Shown here in pieces: positions 12,151 through 20,301 of a stretch of 64,000 nt of DNA. The stretch comes from Actinomycetota bacterium. Lineage in GTDB: Bacteria > Actinomycetota > Actinomycetes > Mycobacteriales > HKI-0501. The translations under genes were made by a program, and so were the position numbers. Numbering within the stretch: the first letter of the stretch is position 1; each line of letters opens with the position of its first letter. The notes beneath the pieces are model-generated. The model searched no databases and was not told the origin of the DNA. It worked only from the letters and a program-made list of their open reading frames with translations. The DNA lies in NCBI GenBank assembly GCA_030840805.1, contig JAVEDU010000027.1, positions 1 to 64,000 of the forward strand, read 5' to 3'.

Positions 12151-12733
12151 ATGGGAGCCGGTGGTCTTCTTCGCCACGCCCGGGGACCTGCGTGCCGGGT
12201 TCGAGGCGCACCGTGCGGACGCGACCGAGCTGCCCGTCGGCTTCCACAAGAGGGGTCCGGCCGGCCGAGCGTGACCTGGCCGGAGGCGGTGGACCAGGCC
12301 CTGTGCGTCGGCTGGATCGACGGCGTGGGCAGAGGATCGACGCGGAGAGGCACCGGATCCGGTTCACCCCGCGGCGGGCACGGAGCAGCTGGAGCGCGGT
12401 CGACATCGCCCGGATGGCGGAACTGACGGAGGCGGGGCTCGTCACGGCGGCGGGACGGCGGGCGTTCGAGGCCCAGGAGCGTTCCGGCATCTCCTCGTGC
12501 GAACAACGGGACAGCGCCGCGCTGGACCCCGCCGCGGAGGAGGAGTTCCGGGCGAACGCCGCCGCGGGGAGTTCTTCTCCGCCCGGCCTCCCGCGTACCG
12601 GCAGGGCGCGAGCTGGTGGGTGCTCAGCGCCAAGAGGGCGGAGACGCGGGAGAAGAGGCTGGCGACGCTGATCGCGGGCTGGGCGACCGGGCGGCGGATC
12701 GCGCAGCTGTCCCGGCCGCCGCGGGCGGGCTGA
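12151..12733 (+). pseudogene. YdeI/OmpD-associated family protein, multiply frameshifted
   Basis: Segments of a single family protein are spread over three frames in order: PVVFFATPGDLRAGFEAH, then RPSVTWPEAVDQALCVGWID, then RIDAERHRIRFTPRRARS with ERSGISSCEQRDSAALDP, then RQGASWWVLSAKRAETREKR to the TGA at 12731. This is the YdeI/DUF1905-like (bacteriocin-protection annotated) family, normally about 195 residues. At least four single-base indels are needed to join the parts: just after the ATG at 12151, near 12250, near 12330 and near 12570. The coordinates cover the whole remnant. With so many lesions it is very likely dead, though sequencing error at one site cannot be excluded. Confidence 0.85.
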
Positions 12734-12784
12734 GTCGGCCGGTCCGGCCGCGCGATCGGGTCCGGTGGTCACCCCGGTAGGACC

Positions 12785-12819
12785 AAAAAGGCCCCGCTCC
12801 CTGGTGGGAGCGGGGCCTT
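12785..12819 (-). terminator. terminator of tRNA-Pro
   Basis: A perfect 14-bp GC-rich stem (12788-12801 with 12806-12819) with a 4-nt loop, followed on the minus strand by a T run. It begins 5 nt after the tRNA CCA end: a classical intrinsic terminator. Confidence 0.95.
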
Positions 12820-12824
12820 GCGGC

Positions 12825-12901
<77 letters not shown>

Positions 12902-12952
12902 ATGGTGCAGCGGCGAGTCTATCCGATGCCGGGGGCACCCCGCGCCGGGGGT

Positions 12953-13840
12953 TCAGGACCTCGGCACCAGGGTCAGCAGCGAGGCCTCGGGCGGGCACGC
13001 GAACCGCACCGGCGCGTACGGGCTCGTGCCCAGTCCCGCCGACACGTGCAGCCAGGTACCGGCGGCCCAGCGGTGCAGCCCCCGGGCCTTCCCGCGCTCG
13101 ATGCCGCAGTTCGTGACGAGCGCCCCGTAGAACGGTACCCGGAGCTGGCCGCCGTGCGTGTGGCCCGCGAGGACCAGGTCGAACCCGTCCCCGGCGAACC
13201 CGTCCAGCACCCGCGGCTCGGGCGAGTGGGTCAACCCGAGGTGCAGGTCGGCGGCGGGGTCCAGCGGCCCCGCGACGGACGGGTAGTCGTCCAGCCCGAG
13301 GTGGGGGTCGTCGACACCGGCCAGTTCGATCGTGCGCCCCCCGGCCTTGACGGTGGCCCGGCGATTGGTCAGGTCCGCCCAGCCGGAGTCCACCAGCACG
13401 TCGCGGAGGTCCTGCCACGGGAGATCGGCGCCGAGCACCTTCTCGTGGTTTCGGTCGAAGTACTTCAGCGGGTTCTTCGGCCGCGGCCCGAAGTAGTCGT
13501 TGCTGCCGAACACCGTGGCGCCGGGACGGTCCAGCAGCGGCTGCAGCGCGTGCACGACCGCCGGCACCGCGTCGGGATGCGCCAGGTTGTCGCCGGTCAG
13601 CGCGACGAAGTCGGGGTCGAGCGCGGCGAGCTCGCGTACCCACTCCTGCTTCGACCGCTGACCGGGTGTCATGTGCAGGTCGGAGATCTGCAGGATCCGC
13701 AGCGGCTCGGCGTCCGGCTCCAGCACCGGTACGTCGAATCGCCGCAGGGTCCAGTGGGTCCGCTCCACCCCCGCGGCGTACCCGACGGTCGCCGTGCCAG
13801 CGGCGAGTACGGCCAGGGGCAACGCGGTACGCCATCTCAT
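12953..13840 (-). CDS. metallophosphoesterase
   Basis: A 295-residue calcineurin-like phosphoesterase with an N-terminal membrane anchor ([19 protein letters not shown]). Metal-ligand motifs in order are QISDLHM (GDxHx-type), [20 protein letters not shown] (GNHD-type with SNDY), LTHSPEP and AGHTHGGQ. Known family members hydrolyse phosphomonoesters or diesters at the membrane; the substrate is unknown. The ATG at 13840 fits a TACCCT box 6 nt upstream (13847-13852), pointing to a leaderless mRNA. A related gene (Rv3683) neighbours ponA2 in M. tuberculosis, which matches this context. It diverges from the GatB/YqeY gene with only 23 bp between the two starts. Confidence 0.92.
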   Translation of the reverse strand: MRWRTALPLAVLAAGTATVGYAAGVERTHWTLRRFDVPVLEPDAEPLRILQISDLHMTPGQRSKQEWVRELAALDPDFVALTGDNLAHPDAVPAVVHALQPLLDRPGATVFGSNDYFGPRPKNPLKYFDRNHEKVLGADLPWQDLRDVLVDSGWADLTNRRATVKAGGRTIELAGVDDPHLGLDDYPSVAGPLDPAADLHLGLTHSPEPRVLDGFAGDGFDLVLAGHTHGGQLRVPFYGALVTNCGIERGKARGLHRWAAGTWLHVSAGLGTSPYAPVRFACPPEASLLTLVPRS

Positions 13841-13846
13841 GACCAC

Positions 13847-13856
13847 AGGGTAGTTT
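13847..13856. promoter_or_regulatory. overlapping divergent -10 boxes
   Basis: TACCCT on the minus strand (13852-13847) serves the metallophosphoesterase and TAGTTT on the plus strand (13851-13856) serves the GatB/YqeY gene. They share two base pairs, and each lies 6-7 nt before a start codon with no ribosome site. Both transcripts are likely leaderless and mutually exclusive at initiation. Confidence 0.6.
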
Positions 13857-13863
13857 CGCCCGC

Positions 13864-14319
13864 ATGGCCGCATTGAAGGACCGTCTCAAAACCGATCTCG
13901 TCACCGCGATGAAGGCTCGCGACGAGCTCACCACCGCCACGCTGCGGATGGTGCTCGCCGCCGTCGGGGTCGAGGAGGTCGCCGGCAGGTCGGCGCGCGA
14001 GCTGTCGGACGACGAGGTGCTGGCCGTGGTCGGCCGGGAAGCGAAGAAGCGACGCGAGGCCGCGACGGCGTTCGACGATGCCCGGCGTACCGAACTCGCC
14101 GACCGGGAGCGCGCGGAGGGCGCGGTCCTCGACGCGTACCTGCCCGTCCAGCTCGGCGAGGACGAGCTCGTGGCCCTCGTCCGGGCGGCGGTGGCCGAGT
14201 CCGGGGCCACCGAGCCGCGGCAGATGGGTCAGGTCATGAAGGTGCTCCGGCCGAAGGTGGCCGGCCGCGCCGAGGGTGGCCGCGTCGCCGCCGAGGTGAA
14301 GCGCCAGCTCGCCGGCTGA
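13864..14319 (+). CDS. GatB/YqeY domain-containing protein
   Basis: A 151-residue stand-alone YqeY domain, related to the tRNA-binding tail of the GatB amidotransferase subunit. Typical motifs are MAALKDRLKTDLVTAMKARD at the start, LRMVLAAV, and the C-terminal MGQVMKVLRPKVAGRA block. Stand-alone members are small cytosolic proteins, and a tRNA-related role is suspected but unproven. The ATG at 13864 lacks a ribosome site and is preceded at 7 nt by TAGTTT. Length is normal. The stop is followed by a 15-bp tandem array before the convergent PBP gene. Confidence 0.92.
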   Translation: MAALKDRLKTDLVTAMKARDELTTATLRMVLAAVGVEEVAGRSARELSDDEVLAVVGREAKKRREAATAFDDARRTELADRERAEGAVLDAYLPVQLGEDELVALVRAAVAESGATEPRQMGQVMKVLRPKVAGRAEGGRVAAEVKRQLAG

Positions 14320-14320
14320 T

Positions 14321-14365
14321 CGCGGGCCCGCTGTGCGCGGGCCCGCTGTGCGCGGGCCCGCTGTG
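14321..14365. repeat. 15-bp tandem array (three identical copies)
   Basis: Three exact copies of CGCGGGCCCGCTGTG at 14321, 14336 and 14351. Each contains the 10-bp palindrome GCGGGCCCGC. The array lies between the converging GatB/YqeY and PBP genes and may act as a transcription stop for either. Confidence 0.95.
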
Positions 14366-14380
14366 CGGCGACCGGGGCCG

Positions 14381-16909
14381 TCAGCCCCAGCGACCCGGGC
14401 CGCGGCCCCCCCTGCCCGTGCCGTTCCCACTCGGCGGCCCACCCGGTGTCACGCCCCCGGCCGGCGGGCTCGGAGTCCCGCCTCCGCTGTTGCCGCCCCC
14501 GTTGTCCCGCGACGGCGCCGATGTGCCGTTGCTGACGTACACGGTCACCACGCTGCCCTTCGAGGTGTACGTGCCGCCCCACGGGTCGGTCCGCGACACC
14601 AGGCCGGCGGCGTAGCCGGAGTTCTCCCGGATCGTCTCCACCTGCGGCTGGAAGCCGGCGCCGCGGAGCTTGTCCTGCGCGCCCGCGACGTCCATGCCGG
14701 CCACGCTGGGCACCTGGGCCGACACGCCCCGCGCCAGCCGGTCGGGCGGCGCGACGAAGTCCTCCCGGGGCAGTGTCTTGAGCCCGGCCATCATCGTGCG
14801 GGCGAACACCTCGTTGATGCTCCGGGCGTCGTTGCCGTTGGTGTTCTCGTCGCTGGGCTTGTCCATGTTCGTGATGACGCTGGCGCCGGCGAGGTTCGGG
14901 GTGAAGCCCGCGAACCACACCGCGGAGTTGCCCGGCGTGGAGCCGGTCTTGCCCGCGACGGGCCGGTCGATGATGCTGCCGACCGACGAGGCGGTGGGCC
15001 CGCCGGGTCCACCGCACGAGCCGCCGAGCGGCTGGTCGCCGACCGGACAGCGCGCGGCGTCGGTGGCGGCGTCGGCGACCCCGGCGTCCAGGACCCGCTT
15101 GCACTTGGGCTGGCCGGTGGACACGACCTTGTTGTTCGAGTCGCGGATCTCCAGCACCGGCGACGGGGCGCAGTGGACGCCCCGGTTCGCCAGGGTCCCG
15201 TACGCGCTCGCCACGTACAGCGGGTACACCTCGGCACCCTGGCCGAGCGTGAACGGCAGGATGTCGTTCTGCTTGAGGTAGGTGGCGGAGTTGATGTAGT
15301 CGCCCTTGCCGTCACCGTTCGGGTCCTGGAGCGCGCCGGGGAACAGCCGGATCCCCATGGAGGTCGCCGCGTTGATGACGTTGTCCAGCCCCGCCCGCTC
15401 GGCGAGCGGGACGAAGAACGTGTTGATGGAGGCGCCGAAGCCGTTCCACATGTTGAAGGTGCCGGAGATCGGCTTGCCGCCCACGTCGTAGTTCCGGGGA
15501 CAGTAGTAGTAGTTCCCGTCGCCGCCGCGGCAGCTGCTCTCACCGGGGGGAGCGAGCTTGTGCGAGACGTACACGCCGGGGGACCGGATCGTCTGCGCGA
15601 GGGGGATCCCCTTCTTCAGCGCGGCCACCAGGGCGAAGATCTTGAACGTCGAGCCGGCGTGGTAGCCGACCTGCGTCGGGTTCTGCGCGCTGCCGGTGAG
15701 GTACGGGAACACCGAGTTCGGGAACGGCTTGTTGCCCGGGTTCCGCTGCTGGCTGAACGTCCGGTTGATCGCCATCGCCTTGACCCGGCCGGTCTTCGGG
15801 TCGAGCAGCACGACGGCGGTGCCCCACTTCGAGCCGCGGTCGTGCACGTTCTCGACCTGCTCCTGCGCCTTGGCCTGGACGTCCGGGTCGAGCGCGAGCT
15901 TCACCTTGAAGCCGCCGGTCTCCAGCAGGTTGCGGCGCTCCTCGACGGTACGGCCGAACTGGGGCTGCTCGAGCCACCAGGACCGGAACCAGTCGCAGTA
16001 GAAGCCCCAGCCGTTCTTCGCGGTGATGCCGCCGCCGGGCAGGCTGCCGTTGGCCAGGCACCGGCGTGGGGTGTCGCGCTTCTTCATCGCGAGCACGGAC
16101 GCCTTCGCCTTGGTGACGGCGCTGGGGGAGAGGAAGCCGAGGTCGCCCATGCGCTGCAGCACGTAGTTGCGGCGGTCCAGCGTCGCGCGGCGGTTCGCGG
16201 CGTACGTGGTCGGGCTCTTCACCATGCCGGCGAGCGTCGCGGCCTGGGTGGCGGTGAGCTTGTCGGCCGTGGTGGAGAAGTAGGCCTGTGCGGCGGCGCC
16301 CACGCCGTACGCGTTGTTGCCGTAGAACGCGATGTTCAGGTACCGCTCGAGGATCTCCGCCTTGCTGATCTTCTTCTCGAGCGCGATGGCGTACCGCATC
16401 TCCTGGAGCTTGCGGGCCGGGGTCTGGGCGATCGCGGCCCGGCGCGCCTCCTCGGTCTTCGCCTGGGAGAACAGGACCAGTCGAACGTACTGCTGGGTGA
16501 GCGTCGACGCGCCCTGGGTGTTGCCGCGGGCGTTCTGCACGAGTGCCCGGACGACGCCGCGGGGGTCCACGCCGTGGTGCTCGTAGAACCGCGCGTCCTC
16601 GGCGGCGATGGTGGCGTCCTGCATCACCTTCGGGATCCGACTCAGCGGGACATGGACCCGGTTCTCGTCGCCGTAGAACGTGGTGACCGGCGAGCCGTCG
16701 GACGCGGTGACGGTGGTCCGCAGCGGGAGCGGCTCGGTCTTCAGCTCACTCGGGAGGTGCTCGAACGAGTCGGCGCCGGCCTTTGCCGCGAGCCCGGTCG
16801 CGGAGACCAGCGGGAGCATCGTGAGGGCCACCACCAGCCCGGCCACGAGCCCGCACACGAGCAGCGCGGCCACGTCGGACAGCAGGGCATGGTCCCGAGA
16901 ACTTTTCAC
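14381..16909 (-). CDS. ponA2: bifunctional penicillin-binding protein (PonA2-like) with PASTA domain
   Basis: A class A PBP that polymerises glycan strands and cross-links peptides. The 842-residue protein has a cytoplasmic N-terminus and a membrane helix (about residues 12-35). The GT51 transglycosylase carries the catalytic EDARFYEHHGVD and GASTLTQQ motifs. In the transpeptidase, the SxxK serine is in GSTFK (about residue 419), followed by SIN and KTGST (about 651). One PASTA repeat lies near residues 735-800 and a Pro/Gly tail ends the protein. GTG 16909 is chosen because TACCCT (16917-16922, minus strand) lies exactly 7 nt upstream, as in other leaderless genes here. The whiB4 and metallophosphoesterase neighbours match the ponA2 locus of mycobacteria. 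A Crp-like site lies upstream. Confidence 0.94.
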   Translation of the reverse strand: MKSSRDHALLSDVAALLVCGLVAGLVVALTMLPLVSATGLAAKAGADSFEHLPSELKTEPLPLRTTVTASDGSPVTTFYGDENRVHVPLSRIPKVMQDATIAAEDARFYEHHGVDPRGVVRALVQNARGNTQGASTLTQQYVRLVLFSQAKTEEARRAAIAQTPARKLQEMRYAIALEKKISKAEILERYLNIAFYGNNAYGVGAAAQAYFSTTADKLTATQAATLAGMVKSPTTYAANRRATLDRRNYVLQRMGDLGFLSPSAVTKAKASVLAMKKRDTPRRCLANGSLPGGGITAKNGWGFYCDWFRSWWLEQPQFGRTVEERRNLLETGGFKVKLALDPDVQAKAQEQVENVHDRGSKWGTAVVLLDPKTGRVKAMAINRTFSQQRNPGNKPFPNSVFPYLTGSAQNPTQVGYHAGSTFKIFALVAALKKGIPLAQTIRSPGVYVSHKLAPPGESSCRGGDGNYYYCPRNYDVGGKPISGTFNMWNGFGASINTFFVPLAERAGLDNVINAATSMGIRLFPGALQDPNGDGKGDYINSATYLKQNDILPFTLGQGAEVYPLYVASAYGTLANRGVHCAPSPVLEIRDSNNKVVSTGQPKCKRVLDAGVADAATDAARCPVGDQPLGGSCGGPGGPTASSVGSIIDRPVAGKTGSTPGNSAVWFAGFTPNLAGASVITNMDKPSDENTNGNDARSINEVFARTMMAGLKTLPREDFVAPPDRLARGVSAQVPSVAGMDVAGAQDKLRGAGFQPQVETIRENSGYAAGLVSRTDPWGGTYTSKGSVVTVYVSNGTSAPSRDNGGGNSGGGTPSPPAGGVTPGGPPSGNGTGRGGRGPGRWG

Positions 16910-16972
16910 GGCGCTCAGGGTACGTCGCCCCGTCGAGCGGGGCACCCCTCCCGATCAACCCGGACATCGGGG

Positions 16973-16988
16973 CGTGAACCAGATCACA
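16973..16988. promoter_or_regulatory. Crp-like binding site between ponA2 and whiB4
   Basis: CGTGAACCAGATCACA matches the TGTGA-N6-TCACA consensus at 9 of 10 specified bases. Its centre is about 71.5 bp upstream of the inferred leaderless ponA2 start at 16909, a class I spacing, and about 157 bp from the whiB4 ATG. A crp gene is encoded in this window. Binding is a prediction. Confidence 0.55.
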
Positions 16989-17137
16989 TCGGGCGGGTCG
17001 GTGCAGGAATCAACCGTTCGGGGGAGGGGAAGTCAACCCGATCGGCCGCTGCCACCCCGTCTGTCCCTTTCCTACCGTCCACAGTGACGGGCACCACTCC
17101 GTGGTTGTTCGTCGGTTACCGAGGGTGGGGGGACACG

Positions 17138-17431
17138 ATGAACCAGATGGTGACGGAGTGGGCCGCTAGCGCCGCCTGCCGGTCGACGGACCCGGATGCA
17201 CTGTTCGTCCAGGGCGCGGCGCAGAACCGCGCGAAGACCATTTGCCTCGGTTGCCCGGTGCGGACCGAGTGCCTGGCGGACGCGCTCGACAACCGGGTGG
17301 AGTTCGGGGTCTGGGGCGGGATGACCGAACGGGAGCGGCGGGCGCTGCTCCGCCGTCGGCCGGACGTCCAGTCCTGGTGGCAGCTCCTGGACGCGGCGCG
17401 GCGTGAGCACCTCCTGGAGCCGACCGCCTGA
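17138..17431 (+). CDS. whiB4: WhiB-family iron-sulfur regulator (WhiB4-like)
   Basis: A 97-residue WhiB protein with all four cluster-ligand cysteines: C14, C36, C39 and C45 (CxxC spacing in ICLGC). The downstream turn VEFGVWGGMTERERRALL and a basic C-terminus complete the family. The block DALFVQGAAQ to ALDNRVEFGVWGG closely resembles mycobacterial WhiB4. Divergence from a ponA2-like gene is also the whiB4 arrangement, so I assign the symbol. WhiB4 senses O2/NO through a 4Fe-4S cluster and controls redox genes. ATG 17138 follows GGTGGGGGG. In-frame sequence runs far upstream but is not homologous. Confidence 0.92.
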   Translation: MNQMVTEWAASAACRSTDPDALFVQGAAQNRAKTICLGCPVRTECLADALDNRVEFGVWGGMTERERRALLRRRPDVQSWWQLLDAARREHLLEPTA

Positions 17432-17442
17432 CAGGACGCGGT

Positions 17443-17476
17443 CGAGCGCTGCGCTCGTACCTGACGGTGCCGTCAG
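17443..17476. terminator. two short hairpins after whiB4
   Basis: CGAGCG-CTG-CGCTCG (17443-17457) and CTGACGG-TG-CCGTCAG (17461-17476) are perfect adjacent inverted repeats between the whiB4 stop and the convergent marR stop. There is no T run. They probably act as a bidirectional terminator. Confidence 0.55.
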
Positions 17477-17534
17477 AACACCGGTGCCGTAGGACGACTG
17501 CGCCCTCGGGACGACGGTCCCCCGGATCCGGGCG

Positions 17535-18005
17535 TCAGTCCCGCTCGACGACCGTCTCGAGGTAGGAGTTCAGGGTCGCGGTGATCTCGCCGAGTGCGTG
17601 GATCTGCTCCGGGCTCAGCCGGTCGAACAGATGCCGGCGGACATCCTCGACGTGACCCTTGGCGGCCTCCTCCAGGACGGCGAGCCCCTCGTCCGTCAGC
17701 GCGGCGAAGGCGCCGCGGCGGTCCGTGGGACATTCCTCCCGCCGGACCCAGCCGAGCCGTTCGAGCCGGCTGACCTGATGTGACAGCCGGCTCTTGGAGG
17801 ACAGCGACTGGGCGGCGAGGTCGCTCATCCGCAGCCGGCGCTCCGGCGTCTCGCTGAGCTGGACCAAGACCTCGTAGTCCGCCGCGGACAGGCCGCTCCG
17901 CCGGGACAGCTCGCGGTTGATCTGCTCGAACAGCAGGCGGTTCGTGCCGATCAGCCCGCGCCACGCACGCATCTCCTGTGCGTCCAACCACCGCGGCTCC
18001 GTCAT
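17535..18005 (-). CDS. MarR-family transcriptional regulator
   Basis: A 156-residue MarR-type winged-helix repressor. It has an N-terminal dimer helix, the recognition region MSDLAAQSLSSKSRLSHQVS, the wing LGWVRREECPTDRRGAFAAL and C-terminal dimer helices. The actinobacterial subfamily is usually divergent from or near yceI genes, as here. ATG 18005 is preferred because TAGGAT (18013-18018, minus strand) lies 7 nt upstream. A perfect palindrome TTGAATATTCAA in the shared intergenic region is the likely operator. Signals for this subfamily are often quinones or phenolics, but none can be inferred here. Confidence 0.9.
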   Translation of the reverse strand: MTEPRWLDAQEMRAWRGLIGTNRLLFEQINRELSRRSGLSAADYEVLVQLSETPERRLRMSDLAAQSLSSKSRLSHQVSRLERLGWVRREECPTDRRGAFAALTDEGLAVLEEAAKGHVEDVRRHLFDRLSPEQIHALGEITATLNSYLETVVERD

Positions 18006-18030
18006 GACGGGCATCCTATCAGCGGAATAG

Positions 18031-18083
18031 TTGAAACTTGTACTTGTTACCTGTAGGGTCTGCCGCAGTAGTTGAATATTCAA
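18031..18083 (+). promoter_or_regulatory. yceI promoter with MarR-type operator
   Basis: TTGAAA (18031-18036), a 17-bp spacer and TAGGGT (18054-18059) form a good promoter for yceI. The perfect 12-bp palindrome TTGAATATTCAA (18072-18083) lies just past the predicted start of transcription. A weaker related sequence TTGAAACTTGTA overlaps the -35. Repression by the divergent MarR protein is the natural reading. Confidence 0.7.
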
Positions 18084-18103
18084 GATCTTCGAGGAGTCCC
18101 ACC

Positions 18104-18661
18104 ATGACCGCCCCCACCGTGCTCCCCGGCCTCGTCGCCGGCCGCTACGCCTTCGACACCACGCACTCCGAGGTGTCCTTCACCGTTCGTCACCTGATGG
18201 TCAGCAAGGTGCGCGGCATCTTCAGCACCTTCGACGGCGAGATCGTCGTGGCCGAGAACCCGCTCGACTCCACCGTCACGGCCAATGTGGACATGTCGTC
18301 GATCGACACCCGCCAGGCGGACCGCGACAACCACCTGCGGTCGAGCGACTTCTTCTCGATCGAGCAGCACCCGCAGATGACCTTCCGCACCACGTCGCTC
18401 CGCTCCGCCGGAGACGACTTCGTCCTCGCCGGTGAGCTGACGATCAAGGGCACCACCAAGCCGGCCGAGTTCGCGCTCGAGTACAACGGGGCGGGCGCCG
18501 ACCCGTGGGGCGGCACGCGTGCCGGCTTCACCGCCAAGACCGACATCAGCCGCAAGGAGTTCGGCGTCGACCTGGAGATGCCGATCGAGGGCGGCGGCGT
18601 CGTCGTCGGCGACAAGATCAGCATCCTGCTCGAGATCGAGGCCGTCCTCCAGCAGGGCTGA
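18104..18661 (+). CDS. YceI family protein
   Basis: A 185-residue lipocalin-like YceI protein; the family binds polyisoprenoid or amide lipids in a beta-barrel. Motifs include YAFDTTHSEVSFTVRHLM, STFDGEIV, SSIDTRQADRDNHLRSSDFF, and the C-terminal GDKISILLEIEAV. No signal peptide is evident, so unlike the periplasmic E. coli protein it is probably cytosolic, as common in actinobacteria. ATG 18104 follows GAGGAGTCCCACC. It is divergent from marR with a shared 98-bp region holding a palindromic operator. Induction when the MarR ligand is present is likely; its physiological task is unknown. Confidence 0.94.
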   Translation: MTAPTVLPGLVAGRYAFDTTHSEVSFTVRHLMVSKVRGIFSTFDGEIVVAENPLDSTVTANVDMSSIDTRQADRDNHLRSSDFFSIEQHPQMTFRTTSLRSAGDDFVLAGELTIKGTTKPAEFALEYNGAGADPWGGTRAGFTAKTDISRKEFGVDLEMPIEGGGVVVGDKISILLEIEAVLQQG

Positions 18662-19107
18662 CCTCCGTTCGTCCGACAGGGGCGCCCCGGCCGACCGGCC
18701 GCGGCGCCCCTGTCACGTACGTGATCCGATCGCCCTCGCGGCCGGTGCCGGTCGAGCATGGCCGGCTGGATCGGTACGCGGAGGCCGCGCGCCCGCGGTA
18801 CGCCTCCGCGCCGGCCGGCACGACATCCCGACCGAGCTGGGCCGCGCCGACGGCTCGGCGCGGTACCGCGGCGGCCGGCACGACGTCCCGACCGAGCTGG
18901 GCCGCGCCGACGGCTCGCCGCGGTACCGCGGCGGCCGGCTCGCCGGGATCGCACCCCGCCGCCGGTCGGCGAGGCACCCGAGGACCCCGCCCTGCCGCCC
19001 CCGAACTCCGCCGGCGTCGGGATGGGGCCCGGCGGTGGGGCGCGGGGCTGGACCGGGTGATCGCGATCCTCGGTGACACCGCGGTGGGCGTCCGGCCGGG
19101 GAACGTC
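18662..19107. other. non-coding gap with 60-bp tandem duplication
   Basis: No gene is supportable here. Two 60-bp units, 18815-18874 and 18875-18934, are nearly identical, including GACCGAGCTGGGCCGCGCCG. Open frames on both strands repeat 20-residue segments, but none resembles a known family. The gap separates the yceI stop from the convergent ArsA-like gene. It may be an old coding remnant. Confidence 0.6.
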
Positions 19108-20301
19108 CTAGGGAGCGGCGGCCACCGACGCGCCCGCGCCGTCCTCGGCCGGCTGCGTCGTGGCCAGCGCGGCCCCGATCCGCCGCAGCCCGTCGAGGTC
19201 GTGGACGTCCTCGGCCTGCGCCGGGACCTCGGCGACCGGGACGTTCGGGTGCGCGGTCGTGAACCGCTCCGCGTACCGCCGCTCCCGGGTCATCTGCTGC
19301 ATCAGCGTGGCGTGCACCCGCAGCGCCTCGGCGGTGAGCGGCGAGTCGCCCGAGTCGTCCAGCGCCTGCGCCCCGGCGAGGGCCCGCTCGGCGGTGAGGT
19401 CCGGGGCGGCCGTGACGTGGGTGCGGTTCAGCACCAGCCCGGCCAGGGGCATGTCCTCGGCGGTGAGGCGCTCGGCGAAGTAGGACGCCTCGCGCACCGC
19501 GTCGGGCTCCGGCGCCGCGACCACGAGGAACGCGGTGCCGGGCGTCTTGAGCAGCCGGTACGTCGCGTCGGCCCGCTCGCGGAAGCCGCCGAACATCGAG
19601 TCCATCGCGGTCACGAACGTCGACACGTCGGTCAGCAGCTCGCTGCCGAGGACCTTCGTGATGATCCGGCTGAAGAACGTCAGCGACGCCGTCACCATCT
19701 TGAGCATCCCGCGGCCGCCGGCCTTCGCGGGCGCCATCAGCAGCCGGATCATCCGCCCGTCGAGGAACCGGGCCAGCCGCTGCGGCGCGTCGAGGAAGTC
19801 CAGCGCCGACCGGGACGGCGGGGTGTCCACGATGATGAGGTCCCATTCGTCGCCGGCCCGGAGCTGGCCGAGCTTCTCCATCGCCATGTACTCCTGCGTA
19901 CCGGCAAAGGTGGACGACATCGCCTGGTAGAACGGGTTCGCGAAGATCTCCTCCGCGCGCTCCGCGTCGGTGTGCGCCAGCACGACGTCGTCGAACGTGC
20001 GCTTCATGTCCAGCATCATCGCGTGCAGCTCGCCGCGGTCCGGGCCCTCGACACCGGGCACCCGGCGCGGGGTGTTGTCGAGCTCGGTCAGGCCCATCGA
20101 CTGCGCCAGCCGCCGGGCGGGATCGATGGTGAGCACGACGGTGCGACGGCCACGCTCGGCGGCGCGCAGCCCGAGGGCCGCGGCGGTGGTGGTCTTGCCG
20201 ACGCCCCCCGAGCCGCAGCACACCACGATGCGGGTGTGCGGGTCGTCGAGGATCGCGTCGATATCCAACCGAGGGGCGCTGTCGAGCCGGGGCGCGGTCA
20301 C
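19108..20301 (-). CDS. ArsA-like anion-transporting ATPase family protein (second of pair)
   Basis: A 397-residue ArsA/GET3-fold P-loop ATPase. The deviant Walker A is CGSGGVGKTTTAA (near residue 24), switch-type LIIVDTPPSRSALDFLD follows, and TIDPARRLAQ is typical. The arsenite-binding cysteines of true ArsA are not apparent, so arsenic transport is not supported. Mycobacterial homologues (Rv3679-Rv3680) form a pair implicated in envelope or redox tolerance, from memory. GTG 20301 overlaps the upstream gene's TGA (GTGA), so the two are translationally coupled and probably form a heterodimer. The end, rich in Ala/Glu, is normal for the family. Confidence 0.9.
   Translation of the reverse strand: MTAPRLDSAPRLDIDAILDDPHTRIVVCCGSGGVGKTTTAAALGLRAAERGRRTVVLTIDPARRLAQSMGLTELDNTPRRVPGVEGPDRGELHAMMLDMKRTFDDVVLAHTDAERAEEIFANPFYQAMSSTFAGTQEYMAMEKLGQLRAGDEWDLIIVDTPPSRSALDFLDAPQRLARFLDGRMIRLLMAPAKAGGRGMLKMVTASLTFFSRIITKVLGSELLTDVSTFVTAMDSMFGGFRERADATYRLLKTPGTAFLVVAAPEPDAVREASYFAERLTAEDMPLAGLVLNRTHVTAAPDLTAERALAGAQALDDSGDSPLTAEALRVHATLMQQMTRERRYAERFTTAHPNVPVAEVPAQAEDVHDLDGLRRIGAALATTQPAEDGAGASVAAAP

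Noticed and set aside
12151-12733. Several small separate genes
   Set aside because: The pieces line up in order with one YdeI-like protein, so a frameshifted pseudogene is the simpler reading.
14333-17137. In-frame upstream extension of whiB4 by over 900 codons
   Set aside because: It is antisense to ponA2 and without homology; the WhiB start has its own ribosome site at 17138.
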